Source: Mycobacterium gordonae (GTDB lineage Bacteria > Actinomycetota > Actinomycetes > Mycobacteriales > Mycobacteriaceae). Taken from it: a stretch of DNA of 64,000 nucleotides. The stretch spans positions 682,001 to 746,000 of the forward strand of contig NZ_CP070973.1 of the NCBI RefSeq assembly GCF_017086405.1. The letters are read 5' to 3'. The translations under genes and the position numbers were made by a program. This document shows positions 1-9,701 of the stretch, piece after piece; position 1 is the first letter of the stretch; every line of letters begins with the position of its first letter. Under the pieces are notes generated by a model. It was not told the origin of the DNA, made no database searches, and saw only the letters and a list, made by a program, of their open reading frames with translations.

Positions 1-1229
1 GCCCGACGGTACGGAGTCGTGGCCACACCGTGCTTTCTGGACGCTGTTGCCCGGACCCCAGTTACCGCTACAACATTCCGCTGAGCGTAGAAATAATTGA
101 TCAGCATCGATTGCAGGATCCAGGTCTGGTTGAGCAACGCCACTTTGCGGTCTCGACTCTCGCCGGGGCAGTCCACCGCGCCAGCAGGCGGCCAATCCAG
201 AGTTCCTGCTTCGGTCCTGTCGGATCGGTTATCCGTAAAAATGATTCCGCGCTTACGACACCAGGCATGCAGATTAGAGCTGATGGATGCTGTGCCGGTA
301 CCGGCTTCGATGCCACGGATAGGGAAGGGCAGGACATTTGCGATGCAGTCCAGGACAGTCGGAACCCGGTAAAGACTGTCATCGAGTACGCTGCGCTTCT
401 CGGTCCACCCGGTGCCGGTGTCAATTACGATCAAAGTCAAGACATTCGTGCCGTCGATGAAGCTATGGCGTACGGCGTTAACTCTAACGTGCCCTGAGCT
501 TATGCCTCCTGGCTCAACGCAATTTGACACATGATGATGGTGGAGAAATGCCGGGGTGGCTTGTCTGCGCTTCTCAACTTCAGGATCCTGCCGCTGCTGT
601 GCTAGGCGCCGGTCGATGGTGGCCGCAGATATACCAGTGAGTAGTGCCGCGGCTTCGTCGTCAAGCCTCAATTCGTTGAATCGGCGCAGGACAGGCACCA
701 GCTCTGGGAGCATAGGGGCCAGTCGCTTGCTAGCCGGTCTGTCCATTACCTCCCAGCAGAAGATGAGTGCCGCAATGACTTCTCGGCCGTATTTAGGCGC
801 CCGCGGCCGCCGAAATCCGGCCGATTCCGGCCGCCTCGCGATCGTAAGTGCCTTCCGCGCGTGACTGCGATGCCATCCGGTGGTAGCGCACAATTCGTCC
901 AGAATCCGGCTCTTACCTGCTTTGTCCGCGCCAGCATATTGCGGCGCAAGAGCATGCGCCACTGCCTTGCGTCCACTTGGTGTGAGTGCCATACGTCTGT
1001 CCCCGTGGGTAGCGCGGCAGCCGGGGGCCAGGCGAATCTCGGGTGAGCCCAAGGCGATGCCGCGGGCGCGGTTATTGAACCGGTCATGGATAGCGGCAGG
1101 TGCCGAGATGGGTTGGGGGGTCACAGTAAGCACGCATTCCCTTACTTTGAGGAGGCATCGGTTCCTGCCGTCTGCAAATTCGAAACCGTTCGCGCTCAAC
1201 AGGCTTGGTTCTCCATTGAGGTAACCCAT
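1..1229 (-). CDS. Transposase-derived protein, C-terminus beyond the left edge, catalytic residues degenerate
   Basis: This minus-strand frame has no stop from about 1304 to the window edge. The ATG at 1229 is the first Met codon in it; the true start is uncertain. The N-terminal half (KAGKSRILDELCATTGWHRS, then KRLAPMLPELVPVLRRF and AATIDRRLA) resembles a family of actinobacterial integrase-fold transposases. In that family the catalytic core normally reads like IDxVGH, then GVDSDNGSEF, then CHVEQKNW. Here the corresponding stretches are VNAVRH (N near residue 251), GIEAGTGTAS (near 308), and a region without the Glu motif. All three acidic residues therefore appear lost although the frame stays open for about 400 codons. 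It could be a decaying element kept open by high GC, or a co-opted protein. The family assignment is from recalled motifs. Confidence 0.6.
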   Translation of the reverse strand, partial: MGYLNGEPSLLSANGFEFADGRNRCLLKVRECVLTVTPQPISAPAAIHDRFNNRARGIALGSPEIRLAPGCRATHGDRRMALTPSGRKAVAHALAPQYAGADKAGKSRILDELCATTGWHRSHARKALTIARRPESAGFRRPRAPKYGREVIAALIFCWEVMDRPASKRLAPMLPELVPVLRRFNELRLDDEAAALLTGISAATIDRRLAQQRQDPEVEKRRQATPAFLHHHHVSNCVEPGGISSGHVRVNAVRHSFIDGTNVLTLIVIDTGTGWTEKRSVLDDSLYRVPTVLDCIANVLPFPIRGIEAGTGTASISSNLHAWCRKRGIIFTDNRSDRTEAGTLDWPPAGAVDCPGESRDRKVALLNQTWILQSMLINYFYAQRNVVAVTGVRATASRKHGVATTPYRR

Positions 1230-1504
1230 CGGGCCGGCGATTCGGTCCAATGATGGTCGCCTTCTATGCGTGATCCAAGGGTGGAGCGTCCCAAACTGCG
1301 GCAGTCAAGGTGCAAAGTGCACAATCTGAGTCGCCTGTAAGTCTTTTCGCGGCTGGCCCGGTCCTGGCTGACAGGATCGGTGTCGCCGTCCTGGCTGCCC
1401 GACTCGTTGCCGCGAGTTGTGGCCCGTTACAGGCATGCTTCGAAGTGCGCTTTCCGGGCTGACGCCGCCAACGACGCCGTCTACTGGAAGGAATCCACGT
1501 CGCC

Positions 1505-1624
1505 ATGCCCATCGTCGCAGAGCGATATGCGATTGTCATCGGAGTCGATACCCGCGCCGCCACCCACTCGTTCGCGCTGATCAACGCCACGAATGGCGGC
1601 GTCATCGATCAGGCCGTGTTCCGA
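1505..1624 (+). mobile_element. IS110-family transposase, N-terminal fragment
   Basis: About 40 codons read as the start of an IS110-type transposase, with the motif VIGVDTRAATHSFALI that carries the first Asp of the DEDD core. The similarity then stops and the sequence passes into an unrelated fragment on the other strand. It is a truncated element, too short to act. Confidence 0.6.
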
Positions 1625-1862
1625 GTCGTAGCGCAACGTCGGCCACGCGAGGCGGAAACACATGGCACCGGTGTTTGGTGGCGTACGCGCGCATCCAGGC
1701 CCTCATTTCGGCGCCTGGATCGGCCGGGGTCTGCACCGCTGATAGGCGGCGGTAGGTGGCGCGGGCAAGCCGAACGGCCCTGCACGCCAACCGTTCCGAC
1801 ATGTCCAAGGTGTCCTTGAGCAGGTCCACGGCGCGGCGCTTGGCAGCCAGGCTCAGAATTTT
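1602..1862 (-). mobile_element. IS3-family OrfB, N-terminal fragment
   Basis: The minus strand encodes RRAVDLLKDTLDMSERLACR followed by a region ending near HRCHVFPPR. This matches the opening of IS3-family OrfB, with its helix-turn-helix-like pairing of ERLACR and the KHPxxGxR motif, the latter already corrupted here. No catalytic DDE region follows. The fragment abuts the IS110 piece and forms part of a nested IS mosaic. Between it and 2026 I recognise nothing firm. Confidence 0.5.
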
Positions 1863-2026
1863 CCAGTGATGATGGTTATCGGATGCCGGCCCGAGGATCT
1901 GACCCCGAAATTTCCTGGCCGATCGAGTGCCTCTCGTGAGGACCTGTCGAGCCTCGGTGCGGCATCCACCACATGAGAACTCGGGCTTCAGCGCGAAGCG
2001 GTGTGACCTGATAGCGCCTCTGTGTG

Positions 2027-3061
2027 TCAAGCGGCTTCGGGAAGGAGTTTCCGTTGGTCACGCTTGAGCGTGCGGTAGACGGCGTTGGAGAGCCTGCGTT
2101 TGAGGGCGCGGCGTCCTTCAGCGGGTGTCTTTCCTTCCGAGATCTTGCGCCGGTAGTAGTCCTGTCCGATTCCGGGGTCGCGGATCTGGCAGGTGGCGAT
2201 GATGTGCAGCACGCTATTGAGGGCGCGGTTGCCGCCGGTGTTGAGTCGATGGCGGACGGTGTTGCCACTAGACGCCTCGAGTGGGGCGCTGCCGGTGTAG
2301 CTGGCGAAGTGATGCTCGGTGGGAAACCTGTCGATGTTTGCGACGTGGCCAAGGATTTTGGCGGCCAAGACAATCCCGATTCCGGGCAGCTCGGTGAGTG
2401 TGGTTTGAGAGGCATCTACGGCGTCGCGCATTTGCGATTCGTTGTCCTTGATCGCGCGGTCGAGGCGGCGCAGATCGGTGATGAGGTCGCGGGCGAGGTC
2501 GCGTCGGCAGCAGTCGGTTGCGGTGGCGGGTCGCAGTCGTTTGAGGGTGTCGGCGGCCTTGTCCGCGGACAGGTCTGTGGGTGCTCCTCCTGCCACCAGG
2601 TCGCGCAGCAGAACGTGGAGCCGATTGAGCACACGGGTGCGCTCGCTGACCAGGTCATCGCGTCGTTCGGTGAGCAAGCGCAGGATCGTGTTTTGGTCTT
2701 CGCGGCAGACCTGTCGCAGGTCTGGTCGAAACAACGCGACTTGAGCGACGTGAAGGGCGTCGGCGGCGTCGTTCTTGCGGTTTCCGCCGGTGGCCAGGAG
2801 CCGGGCGCGTGCCGACAGCGTGGAGGGGACATCGAGGACGTGCTCACCGGAAGCCGTGAGCTGCTGGGCGATGCCGCGGCCCAACCCGCCGGCTCCTTCT
2901 ACCGCAAATCGGCGCTGCGGCCACTGCTGACACCAGGCCATCAGCTGCCGGAAGGTTCCAGCGTTGACCGGAAACCGGCGCTGAGCAATCTTGTTGCCCG
3001 AATTGTCAATTGCGACTGCGGTGTGGGTGGACTTGTGAGGATCGATGCCGATCAGAATCAC
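2027..3061 (-). CDS. IS110-family transposase (intact)
   Basis: A 344-residue DEDD transposase, which is full length for IS110. The GTG at 3061 starts the protein at VILIGIDPHKSTH. The RuvC-like core shows D7, E55 in RFAVEGAGG, and D98/D101 in RKNDAADALH. The C-terminal Tnp domain carries the helix-hairpin motif LTELPGIG and the catalytic-serine region APLEASSGNTVRHRL. IS110 elements move through a circular intermediate and use no long terminal inverted repeats. In characterised members a structured RNA from the non-coding end guides target choice. No frameshift was seen, so the protein may be active. It lies head to head with a broken IS110 on the plus strand. Confidence 0.9.
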   Translation of the reverse strand: MILIGIDPHKSTHTAVAIDNSGNKIAQRRFPVNAGTFRQLMAWCQQWPQRRFAVEGAGGLGRGIAQQLTASGEHVLDVPSTLSARARLLATGGNRKNDAADALHVAQVALFRPDLRQVCREDQNTILRLLTERRDDLVSERTRVLNRLHVLLRDLVAGGAPTDLSADKAADTLKRLRPATATDCCRRDLARDLITDLRRLDRAIKDNESQMRDAVDASQTTLTELPGIGIVLAAKILGHVANIDRFPTEHHFASYTGSAPLEASSGNTVRHRLNTGGNRALNSVLHIIATCQIRDPGIGQDYYRRKISEGKTPAEGRRALKRRLSNAVYRTLKRDQRKLLPEAA

Positions 3062-3382
3062 GGATTACCGGCCTTGCATTCGTTGGATCAGGACGTGCGC
3101 GGTGGGCAGCCTGACTTCAAGTCGATCTACTTGCATGCCTCTGTCGAGCCACACCGCACGGGTGCCAGACGGCGGCGGCACGCTATCAATGAGCCAGCCC
3201 ATCGGGCGGCAAGGAGCAGTGCGAGCCAGTGCCGTCTGGCACCCGGGACACTACGAAACCGAAGATCTTCGCGGTGCCCGTCCTCGATTCAACAAGTCAG
3301 GAGCGTGCTCGCCCCCGGCCCATCACTGGCCTGTCCACCCCTTTTCGTACGGCCGGACCAACGGAAAGGGACTACCGCGCAC
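3062..3382. other. Shared non-coding ends of two head-to-head IS110 elements, with an inverted repeat
   Basis: The 321 bp between two divergent IS110 transposase starts has no credible gene. It contains a perfect 15-bp inverted repeat, CGGGTGCCAGACGGC at 3159-3173 and its complement at 3231-3245. IS110 left ends are where guide (bridge) RNAs are encoded in characterised members, so one or two such RNAs could lie here. That is inference from position and potential folding only. Confidence 0.4.
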
Positions 3383-4436
3383 ATGGCCGGCAGCAAACGA
3401 CTCGTCATCGGCGGCGTGGACACACACTGCGCCACCCATCACGCCGCGGTCATCGACCGCAACGGCTGGCTGATCGCCGACGCCGAATTCTCAGAGACAC
3501 CAACAGGTTACGCATCGATCCTCACATGGATGCGGTGGAAGGGGAAGCCCGGCCAGGTCGGTGTCGAAGGAACCGGCGCCTACGGGGCCGGGCTTGCCCG
3601 CTACCTGCACCAGCAGTCCATCAAGGTACTCGGAGTTCCCCGACCTGACCGACGGCTCCGCCGCCAACGCGGCAAGAGCGATCCGATCGACGCTGAAGCA
3701 GCAGCACGAACCGTACTGGCAGGCAAAGCAAGCGGAGCGCCGAAGCTCGCCGACGGCCCCATCGAAGCCATCCGGATGCTGCGCGTCGCCCGCAACGGCG
3801 CCGTCAAAGCCCGCACCGCCGCCCTCAACACCCTACGCTCGATAGTCATCACCGCACCCGAACCACTGCGCACCCAGCTACGTTCTCTGTCCTCTTCGCA
3901 GCTCGTCGCCGCCTGTGCACGTTTTCGGCCCGACTCGACCAACCTCCTCGACCCCGCCCAGTCGGCCAAACAAGCCCTACGTTCGATCGCCAAAGGGCTT
4001 AGCATCTCGGCACCGAAACACGTTCCCTACGAGAGCAACTGGACGACCTCACCCGGACCGCCGCGCTGGCCACCACCGCGATATTCGGCCTCGGCCCAGA
4101 GACCGTGTCGGCGCTGCTGGTCACCATCGGTGATAACCCAGACAGGCTGCGCAGCGAAGCCGCATTTGCCCACCTGTGCGGCGTCGCCCCAATTCCGGCG
4201 TCGTCGGGCAAAACCCACCGCCACCGACTACACCGCGGCGGCGACCGCGCCAGCAACAGCGCGCTGCACATCGCCACCGTCGTGCGACTGCGCTACGACC
4301 CCCGCAGCCGGGCCTACGCCGGCCGCCGCACCACCGAAGGTCTGTCCATGCCCGAAATCATCCGCTGCAAAAAGCGCTACTGGCCCGCGAAATCTTCCAC
4401 TCACTCCGCGCCGACTACGCCAAACTCAGCACTTGA
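3383..4436 (+). pseudogene. IS110-family transposase, broken by two frameshifts
   Basis: The ATG at 3383 opens MAGSKRLVIGGVDTHCATHH, followed by VEGTGAYGAGLARYL and KSDPIDAEAAART, which is a clear DEDD transposase N-terminus. Near 4000 the frame breaks: the natural continuation SLREQLDDLTRTAALATTA reads in another frame, with the C-terminal domain motif GVAPIPASSGKTHRHRLHRG. A second slip near 4365 moves the ending (REIFHSLRADYAKLST) to a third frame with a stop at 4436. It is a different IS110 type from its minus-strand neighbour. Inactive unless the breaks are sequencing errors. Confidence 0.8.
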
Positions 4437-4612
4437 CATCTATAGGAGCGTCCTTCGCGACCTCCCGCAGCGCGTCCTTCTCCTGTTCGGCCTCAGCCAG
4501 CAGCCTCTTCAATCGGGGGTTCTGCTCACGGAGCTCACGTAGCTCTTTGGCGGCGTCGGTGTCCATGCCACCATAAGCGCGGCGCCAGTTGGACAGCGTG
4601 GCCGCGGCTCCC
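4437..4612 (-). mobile_element. IS3-family OrfA, C-terminal fragment
   Basis: On the minus strand, LSNWRRAYGGMDTDAAKELR is followed by a leucine-rich coiled-coil segment containing LKRLLAEAEQEKDALREVAK. This is the typical end of IS3 OrfA, the DNA-binding and dimerising subunit. The N-terminal helix-turn-helix is absent and the end runs straight into the IS110 pseudogene end. Confidence 0.65.
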
Positions 4613-4624
4613 GTTGCTCAGCAC

Positions 4625-5021
4625 TCGCCAAAAAGCCAGGCTGGAAGCTGTTTTCGCAGATGAGAGCTATATCGCGGTCGAGATCTGCTGGGGCTTCTAC
4701 CAGAGCTGATCGCCGCCTACGCACACCCCCAACCGACGCCGCGGCAAGACCATGATGGCCGTCATCATCACGGCCCTGCGCCGCGAAGTCCCAGACGCAC
4801 TCGAAGAACTGGCCCAACTCGGCCGCACGCGATGGCGCCGCCGCGCCGACGTGGCCTACTTCGACCACCACGCCCCCAACGGCCCCACCGAAGCCATCAA
4901 CGGACGGCTGGAAGCACTACGGCGCATCGCCCCGGAGATTCCGAAACCTCACCCACTACCGAATCCGCTCACTGCTGCGCTGCGGCAACATCGCCCAACG
5001 GATCGATGCACTCGAATCCGG
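4625..5021 (+). mobile_element. ISL3-family transposase, C-terminal fragment
   Basis: Three consecutive frames together spell the end of an ISL3-type transposase: a GFYQ stretch, MMAVIITALRREVPDALEEL, FDHHAPNGPTEAINGRLEAL, then FRNLTHYRIRSLLRCG. The NGPTEAINGRLE motif with its Glu is characteristic of the family. At least two frame changes and the missing N-terminal half show a decayed element. Confidence 0.65.
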
Positions 5022-5301
5022 AAGAGCCGGTTTGGTCTGCGCGGCGCGCAGTGCCTTGCTCTCGGCCCGCAACCGGGCCAGCTGCTGCTCGGGTGTCTCG
5101 AAGCCGGGACAGCGCTCAGCGGTTGCTGATGCGGGTTCAAGGTGGGGCATCGCCACACCCGCGGCCTTGCGCCACGCCGCCAGTGTCACGATCCCTGATG
5201 CCTAACTCAGCGGCGATCGCCGTCAGCGTCGCGCCCTCGGAGTCACGGTAGAGCACGACCGCGTCACGCTCCAACTCGTCTGGATGAGTTTTCTTCGCCA
5301 T
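5022..5301 (-). mobile_element. IS3-family OrfA, N-terminal fragment with frameshift
   Basis: The ATG at 5301 on the minus strand begins MAKKTHPDELERDAVVLYRD and continues to the LTAIAAELGIRDRDTL helix-turn-helix. One frame change near 5190 is needed to reach AAWRKAAGVAMP and the coiled coil ARLRAESKALRAAQTK. The end is cut by the ISL3 fragment. The 63 bp between this remnant and the PE_PGRS stop hold nothing recognisable. Confidence 0.65.
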
Positions 5302-5364
5302 CGGGTGAAATCATCTCGCTTCCCCCAGGGCATTCCTGAGATTGAGCGTATCCAACACACGGGG

Positions 5365-7284
5365 TCAAGGCCCCTTCGTCCCTACGTTGCCCGCTTTACC
5401 GTCGACACCTTTGGAGCCTATTGCGCCCGGGTTTCCGGCAAGGCCGGTGGCTCCGGCAGTGAACCCGGTTCCACCAACCCCAGCCTTCCCCGCGACGCCG
5501 CCCGATCCGCCAGCACCGCCATCTCCTCCCGAGCCGCCGTTGCCGGCGGAGCCAAGGCCAATGCCATACGCGTCGCCGCCATCGCCGCCATTGCCGCCGC
5601 GGCCGCCAATCCCGCCCGTACCGCCGTTGCCGGCGTTGCCGCCATCGCCCCCGGCACCGGTTTGGCCGCCGAAGAGCCCACGTCCACCACCGGCCCCACC
5701 GGCCCCGCCGTCACCGCCCACGCCGCCGGCACCGCCGGCCCCACCGTGGCCGCCCTCGCCGCCGTTACCGCCGCCTTGACCGAATGAACCGACATCCCAT
5801 GTGCCGGCATTACCACCACCGCCTGCGACGCCTCCGCTACCGCCCTGCCCGCCAACGCCACCATCGCCCCCGAAGCCGCCCGCGCCGCCGGCGCCACCGT
5901 TGCCGTACCAGAGTCCGGCGTGCCCCCCGTCGCCACCGGTCCCGCCCTGGCTGCCGTTACCGGCGGTCACGCCCGCGCCACCGTTGCCGCCATCGCCGCC
6001 GGTCCCACCGGAGCTAAGCGGAAGAGGGGCCAAGTCGGGTGCGAAACTGTCGCCGCCTCGACCGCCGGAGCCACCATCGCCGCCGTCTGCGCCGCCGTCG
6101 CCACCTTGACCGCCGGCGCCGGCCAAGCCCACGCCGCTTTCGCCGGTACCAGGCTGGTCGCTCCGGGTTGCATCACCTCCGTTGCCGCCCGCCCCGCCGG
6201 GCGCACCCGAGCCACCCCTGCCGCCGCTGCCGCCGTCACCACCGTAGACATTGCTATTCGACTGTGCGAAGAGGATTCCGGCCTCGCCGCCGTAGCCGCC
6301 GTTGCCGCCCGGCGCATTAGGACCGCCGTCGCCGCCGTTACCGCCATCGCCGGCCACCACGTCGTTAGGTAGGCCGAAACTGGTAATGACGTTCGGCACC
6401 GCTCCACCGTCCCCGCCGGCGCCGCCGGCCTGGCCCCGCGTCGTGCCGCCAAAGCCGTCAAAACCCGAACTAGCCGCTATGCCGGACGGGAGAAGCCCGC
6501 CGTTGGCGCCATTGGTCGCCGGGTGGACCGGGTTGGCTAGCGTGGGACCGAAAGCTGTGCCGGTTGCTCCAAGTCCGCCCGACCCGCCGTTCCCGCCGTC
6601 ACCGAACCAGCCGGCGTTGCCGCCGGCGCCGCCATTGCCGGCTGCGATGGCGGGCGTCGTACGGGTCGCGGCGACGGCGTTACCACCGCTGCCGCCTTGC
6701 CCGCCTGACCCGAAGAGCCAGCCTGACTGTCCGCCGGCGCCCCCGTCGGCACCGAGCCCCCCGGCACCACCGTTGCCGCCGTTCCCGAAAAGTCCTGCCG
6801 CGCCCCCGGCGCCGCCAGACTGGCCTGCCGCGCCGGAGCCGCCATTACCACCATTGCCCATTAGCAGACCACCCGCACCGCCGCCCTGTCCCGTTCCGGG
6901 AAGTCCGTTTTCACCGTTTCCGATCAGCGGCCGGCCAGCCAACGCCTCGAACGGTGCATTGAGCAGGTCCAGGGGACTGAGGCCGAAGTACAAAGCGTTG
7001 AAGTTGAATGCCTCAGCGCTTGCATAGGCAGCGCTATTGGCACTTAGCAGGTTGACAAGCTGTTTGTGGAAGCCGACCGCCTGGGAACTGACGGTTTGAT
7101 AGGACTGTGCGTGGTGGGAGAACATCGCCGCAATCGCTGAGGAGATCTCGTCGGCGCCGGCGGCCAAAATACCTGTAGTCTGAGTCGCCGCAGTTACATT
7201 GGCCTCCTCGATCACCGAGCCAATGCCTGCCAGATCACCGACGAACGCCATCATCGTGGCAGGTTGTGTGACCACGTAAGACAT
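5365..7284 (-). CDS. PE_PGRS family protein, 639 aa
   Basis: The N-terminal PE domain (residues 1 to about 95) begins MSYVVTQPATMMAFVGDLAG and contains YASAEAF, a YxxxE type VII secretion signal. The linker then reaches the PE_PGRS anchor motif LLNAPFEALAGRPLIGNG near residue 110-130. From there to the end the chain is Gly-Gly-Ala/Asn repeats, closing with Gly-rich collagen-like triplets. A GGGAG ribosome binding site lies just before the ATG at 7284. PE_PGRS proteins are exported by ESX-5 to the cell surface; the function of this one is unknown. It lies 75 bp after another PE_PGRS on the same strand and may share its transcript. The long proline-rich frames on the opposite strand are shadows. 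Confidence 0.92.
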   Translation of the reverse strand: MSYVVTQPATMMAFVGDLAGIGSVIEEANVTAATQTTGILAAGADEISSAIAAMFSHHAQSYQTVSSQAVGFHKQLVNLLSANSAAYASAEAFNFNALYFGLSPLDLLNAPFEALAGRPLIGNGENGLPGTGQGGGAGGLLMGNGGNGGSGAAGQSGGAGGAAGLFGNGGNGGAGGLGADGGAGGQSGWLFGSGGQGGSGGNAVAATRTTPAIAAGNGGAGGNAGWFGDGGNGGSGGLGATGTAFGPTLANPVHPATNGANGGLLPSGIAASSGFDGFGGTTRGQAGGAGGDGGAVPNVITSFGLPNDVVAGDGGNGGDGGPNAPGGNGGYGGEAGILFAQSNSNVYGGDGGSGGRGGSGAPGGAGGNGGDATRSDQPGTGESGVGLAGAGGQGGDGGADGGDGGSGGRGGDSFAPDLAPLPLSSGGTGGDGGNGGAGVTAGNGSQGGTGGDGGHAGLWYGNGGAGGAGGFGGDGGVGGQGGSGGVAGGGGNAGTWDVGSFGQGGGNGGEGGHGGAGGAGGVGGDGGAGGAGGGRGLFGGQTGAGGDGGNAGNGGTGGIGGRGGNGGDGGDAYGIGLGSAGNGGSGGDGGAGGSGGVAGKAGVGGTGFTAGATGLAGNPGAIGSKGVDGKAGNVGTKGP

Positions 7285-7359
7285 GCCCGATCTCCCTCAT
7301 CACTCGTGAGATTGCAAATATCCAGGTATTGATTTGTCGGTTTGGCTCTCCGAGTCAAG

Positions 7360-9213
7360 TCAGATCGTTACGCCGTTCGCACCGTTCGCGCCGGTAGCCC
7401 CGGTGGCGCCGGTAATACCCTTCGCGCCCTTGGCGCCGGTAGCACCGGTGATCTGACCCGACCCACCTGACCCGCCTTGGCCCCCTCCGCCGCCCACGCC
7501 ACCGGCTCCGCCTGCACCGCCGAGGCCACCCGTCCCCGTTTGGCTGGCCAGAGTGGCGTTGCCTCCGGCCCCGCCTCCACCGCCCGCCCCGCCCGCCCCG
7601 CCCGCCCCGCCGGCCCCGCCGGCGCCCCCGGCACCGCCGTCACCGATGGCGCCGAACAGACCCGTGCCGCCGCCATTTCCACCGGCTCCGCCGTTGCCGC
7701 CCAGAAAGCCCAACGTGCCGGCTCCGCCGCCCCCACCTTGTCCGCCGTCGCCTCCCGCGGTGGCGTTCGTGAAACCGGTACCGCCAATACCGCCGATACC
7801 ACCATTGCTGCCCGCCACGCCGGCGCCACCGGCGCCGCCGACACCGCCGACACCGCCGGCTCCGCCGTTGCCGAAGACCATCCCGCCGCGACCACCATTG
7901 CCGCCACGGCCGCCTTCGCCGCCGTAGCCGTCGATCGTCGGGAATCCTGAGCTGCCGTTGCCGCCGCTACCACCCGCACCACCGGTGCTGGGGGCCAACC
8001 CAAGGGCGTCGCCCCCGTTGCCGCCGGGACCACCTGGGCCGCCGCCTCCGATCGCGTCGCCGCCGGCCCCGCCGTTGCCGCCCGCTGCGGACCCGTTCGC
8101 GGCGCCATTGTTGACAAACGCGTCACCGCCGTCACCGCCGGCCCCGCCGGCAGCGCCCAGACCGCCGAGGCCGCCCGCACCACCGCTCCCACCTGTGATG
8201 TCGGCGAACTCGCCGACCAAAATGACGGGGGCATTCATGATGGCGTTCCCGCCGTCGCCGCCGTTACCGCCGGGGGCTCCGAATCCACCGTAACCGCCTG
8301 TGCCACCGTTGCCGCTGGTGAACGTGAGCGGATCAGCAAGATCCGACGCGATAATGGTCCCACCGTCGCCACCTGCTCCGCCGGCCTGCCCGCCGGGGGC
8401 GCCGTTGGCTCCGTTGCCACCGTTGAGAAATGGAGAAACCACAGGATCGGCACTGCCATTGGCGCCCTTGGTGGCCGGAGCCACCGGGTCCGGCAGGTTG
8501 GGGTTCGGTGCGCCCGGTCCTGCCCACCCCGTCCCGCCGCTACCGCCGATCCCGCCGTTGCCGAACCACCCCGCGTCACCGCCATCGCCGCCGGCCCCGG
8601 CGATACCGAAAAGCGATGCGGTTCCGCCCATCCCGCCGTTGCCGCCAAAGCCAAGAACTCCGGCATTGCCGCCCCGTCCCCCAGCGGCGCCGGTGCCGCC
8701 GACTCCGCCGTTACCGCCGTTGCCGATGAAGCCCCCCGCGCCGCCAGCCCCGCCAGCCTGGCCGCTCGCACCGGATCCACCGTTGCCGCCGTTGCCAAAT
8801 AGCATTCCGCCGGCACCGCCGCCCTGCCCGGTACCCGGCGCGCCATCGGCTCCGTTGCCGATCAATGGGCGTCCCATCATCGCCTCGGCCGGGGCGTTGA
8901 CTACGTCAAGCAGCATGTCAAGCGGCGACACGTTGGCGGCCTCGGCAGCCGCGTACGCGCTTGCGCCGGTGGCAATGGTCCGTGCGAAATGCTCCTGAAA
9001 CCCCAGCGCTTGGGCGCTCACGGCCTGATATGCCTGGGCGTGCCCGGAGAAGAGCGTCGCGATGGCCGCCGAGATTTCGTCGGCGCCCGCCGCCAGCAGA
9101 TCGGTGGTCGGAGCCGCCGCCGCCGCATTGGCGGCATGGAGCAACGAGCCGATGCTGCTCAAGCGGCCTACTGCGGTACCCATCAGCTCGGGTTGTGCGA
9201 TGACGAACGCCAT
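7360..9213 (-). CDS. PE_PGRS family protein, 617 aa
   Basis: The start is set at the ATG at 9213, because MAFVIAQPELMGTAVGRLSS is the canonical PE opening and GAGGGGAG precedes it. A longer upstream frame to 9489 lacks family similarity. The PE domain ends near residue 95; VNAPAEAMMGRPLIGNG marks the PE to PGRS junction. The rest is Gly-Gly-X repeat ending in a GATGAKGAKG-like collagenous tail. It probably acts at the mycobacterial surface after ESX-5 export. The 5' flank (about 9214-9315) is clearly similar to the flank of the PE relic at 13,764, so the two upstream regions share descent. Confidence 0.92.
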   Translation of the reverse strand: MAFVIAQPELMGTAVGRLSSIGSLLHAANAAAAAPTTDLLAAGADEISAAIATLFSGHAQAYQAVSAQALGFQEHFARTIATGASAYAAAEAANVSPLDMLLDVVNAPAEAMMGRPLIGNGADGAPGTGQGGGAGGMLFGNGGNGGSGASGQAGGAGGAGGFIGNGGNGGVGGTGAAGGRGGNAGVLGFGGNGGMGGTASLFGIAGAGGDGGDAGWFGNGGIGGSGGTGWAGPGAPNPNLPDPVAPATKGANGSADPVVSPFLNGGNGANGAPGGQAGGAGGDGGTIIASDLADPLTFTSGNGGTGGYGGFGAPGGNGGDGGNAIMNAPVILVGEFADITGGSGGAGGLGGLGAAGGAGGDGGDAFVNNGAANGSAAGGNGGAGGDAIGGGGPGGPGGNGGDALGLAPSTGGAGGSGGNGSSGFPTIDGYGGEGGRGGNGGRGGMVFGNGGAGGVGGVGGAGGAGVAGSNGGIGGIGGTGFTNATAGGDGGQGGGGGAGTLGFLGGNGGAGGNGGGTGLFGAIGDGGAGGAGGAGGAGGAGGAGGGGGAGGNATLASQTGTGGLGGAGGAGGVGGGGGQGGSGGSGQITGATGAKGAKGITGATGATGANGANGVTI

Positions 9214-9537
9214 GGCCGACTCCCCTCGAAAACAACGAATTAGCGTCGCGAAATTTAAAGTCTGTCGCGTACGGACCGGGCGAAGCGTACCAGCGTCAGC
9301 CGGCACAACAAACGCGTTTCTACAAACATGTTTTTGGTGATCTGGGCGAAGCGCTACGGCATCCGTTGGCGAGTCGCGTCGCCGCGTTTTAGAATTGCAT
9401 TTCAAGAACATGTGGAATGGATTGAGAGTGGGCGCTGCGTCGCGGCCTCTAACAGCCTCTTTGCAATTGATAGTGTAGATGGGGCGCAACTCGCGGCCAT
9501 ATCGATCTTGCCCCTCATGCGAACCCTACCGGCCACG

Positions 9538-9592
9538 CGCTCATAATTTGTGAGGCACCGCTAACCGGCTACGCGCTCAAAATAAATGAGGC
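9538..9592. promoter_or_regulatory. Twin CGCTCA-N7-TGAGGC palindromic elements upstream of a PE_PGRS gene
   Basis: Two 19-bp elements, at 9538-9556 and 9574-9592, each have the form CGCTCA, seven bases, TGAGGC, with CTCA/TGAG as inverted half-sites. They are 36 bp apart, and the second ends 110 bp before the PE_PGRS start at 9702. The same twin arrangement recurs at 13,604-13,657. The surrounding 9214-9701 gap holds no gene that I can support. Operator function is inferred. Confidence 0.5.
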
Positions 9593-9701
9593 CGTCAAAA
9601 AGTTGCATTGCGGAAATTTTTACGGTAGTTCTCGTGGCCGATCGCCGCATACTCGCAGCGATCTTGAGATGCATTCCGAATTGGCTAATCGGAGGTTTGT
9701 G

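Noticed and set aside
2024..4576. An 850-codon plus-strand frame
   Set aside because: It runs antisense through the intact IS110 and then in frame through the N-terminus of the second IS110; only the part from 3383 is protein-like.
7440..7660. Collagen-like domain as a separate gene in the PE_PGRS tail
   Set aside because: The GAKG/GATG triplets are in frame with the PE_PGRS protein and a common ending of this family.
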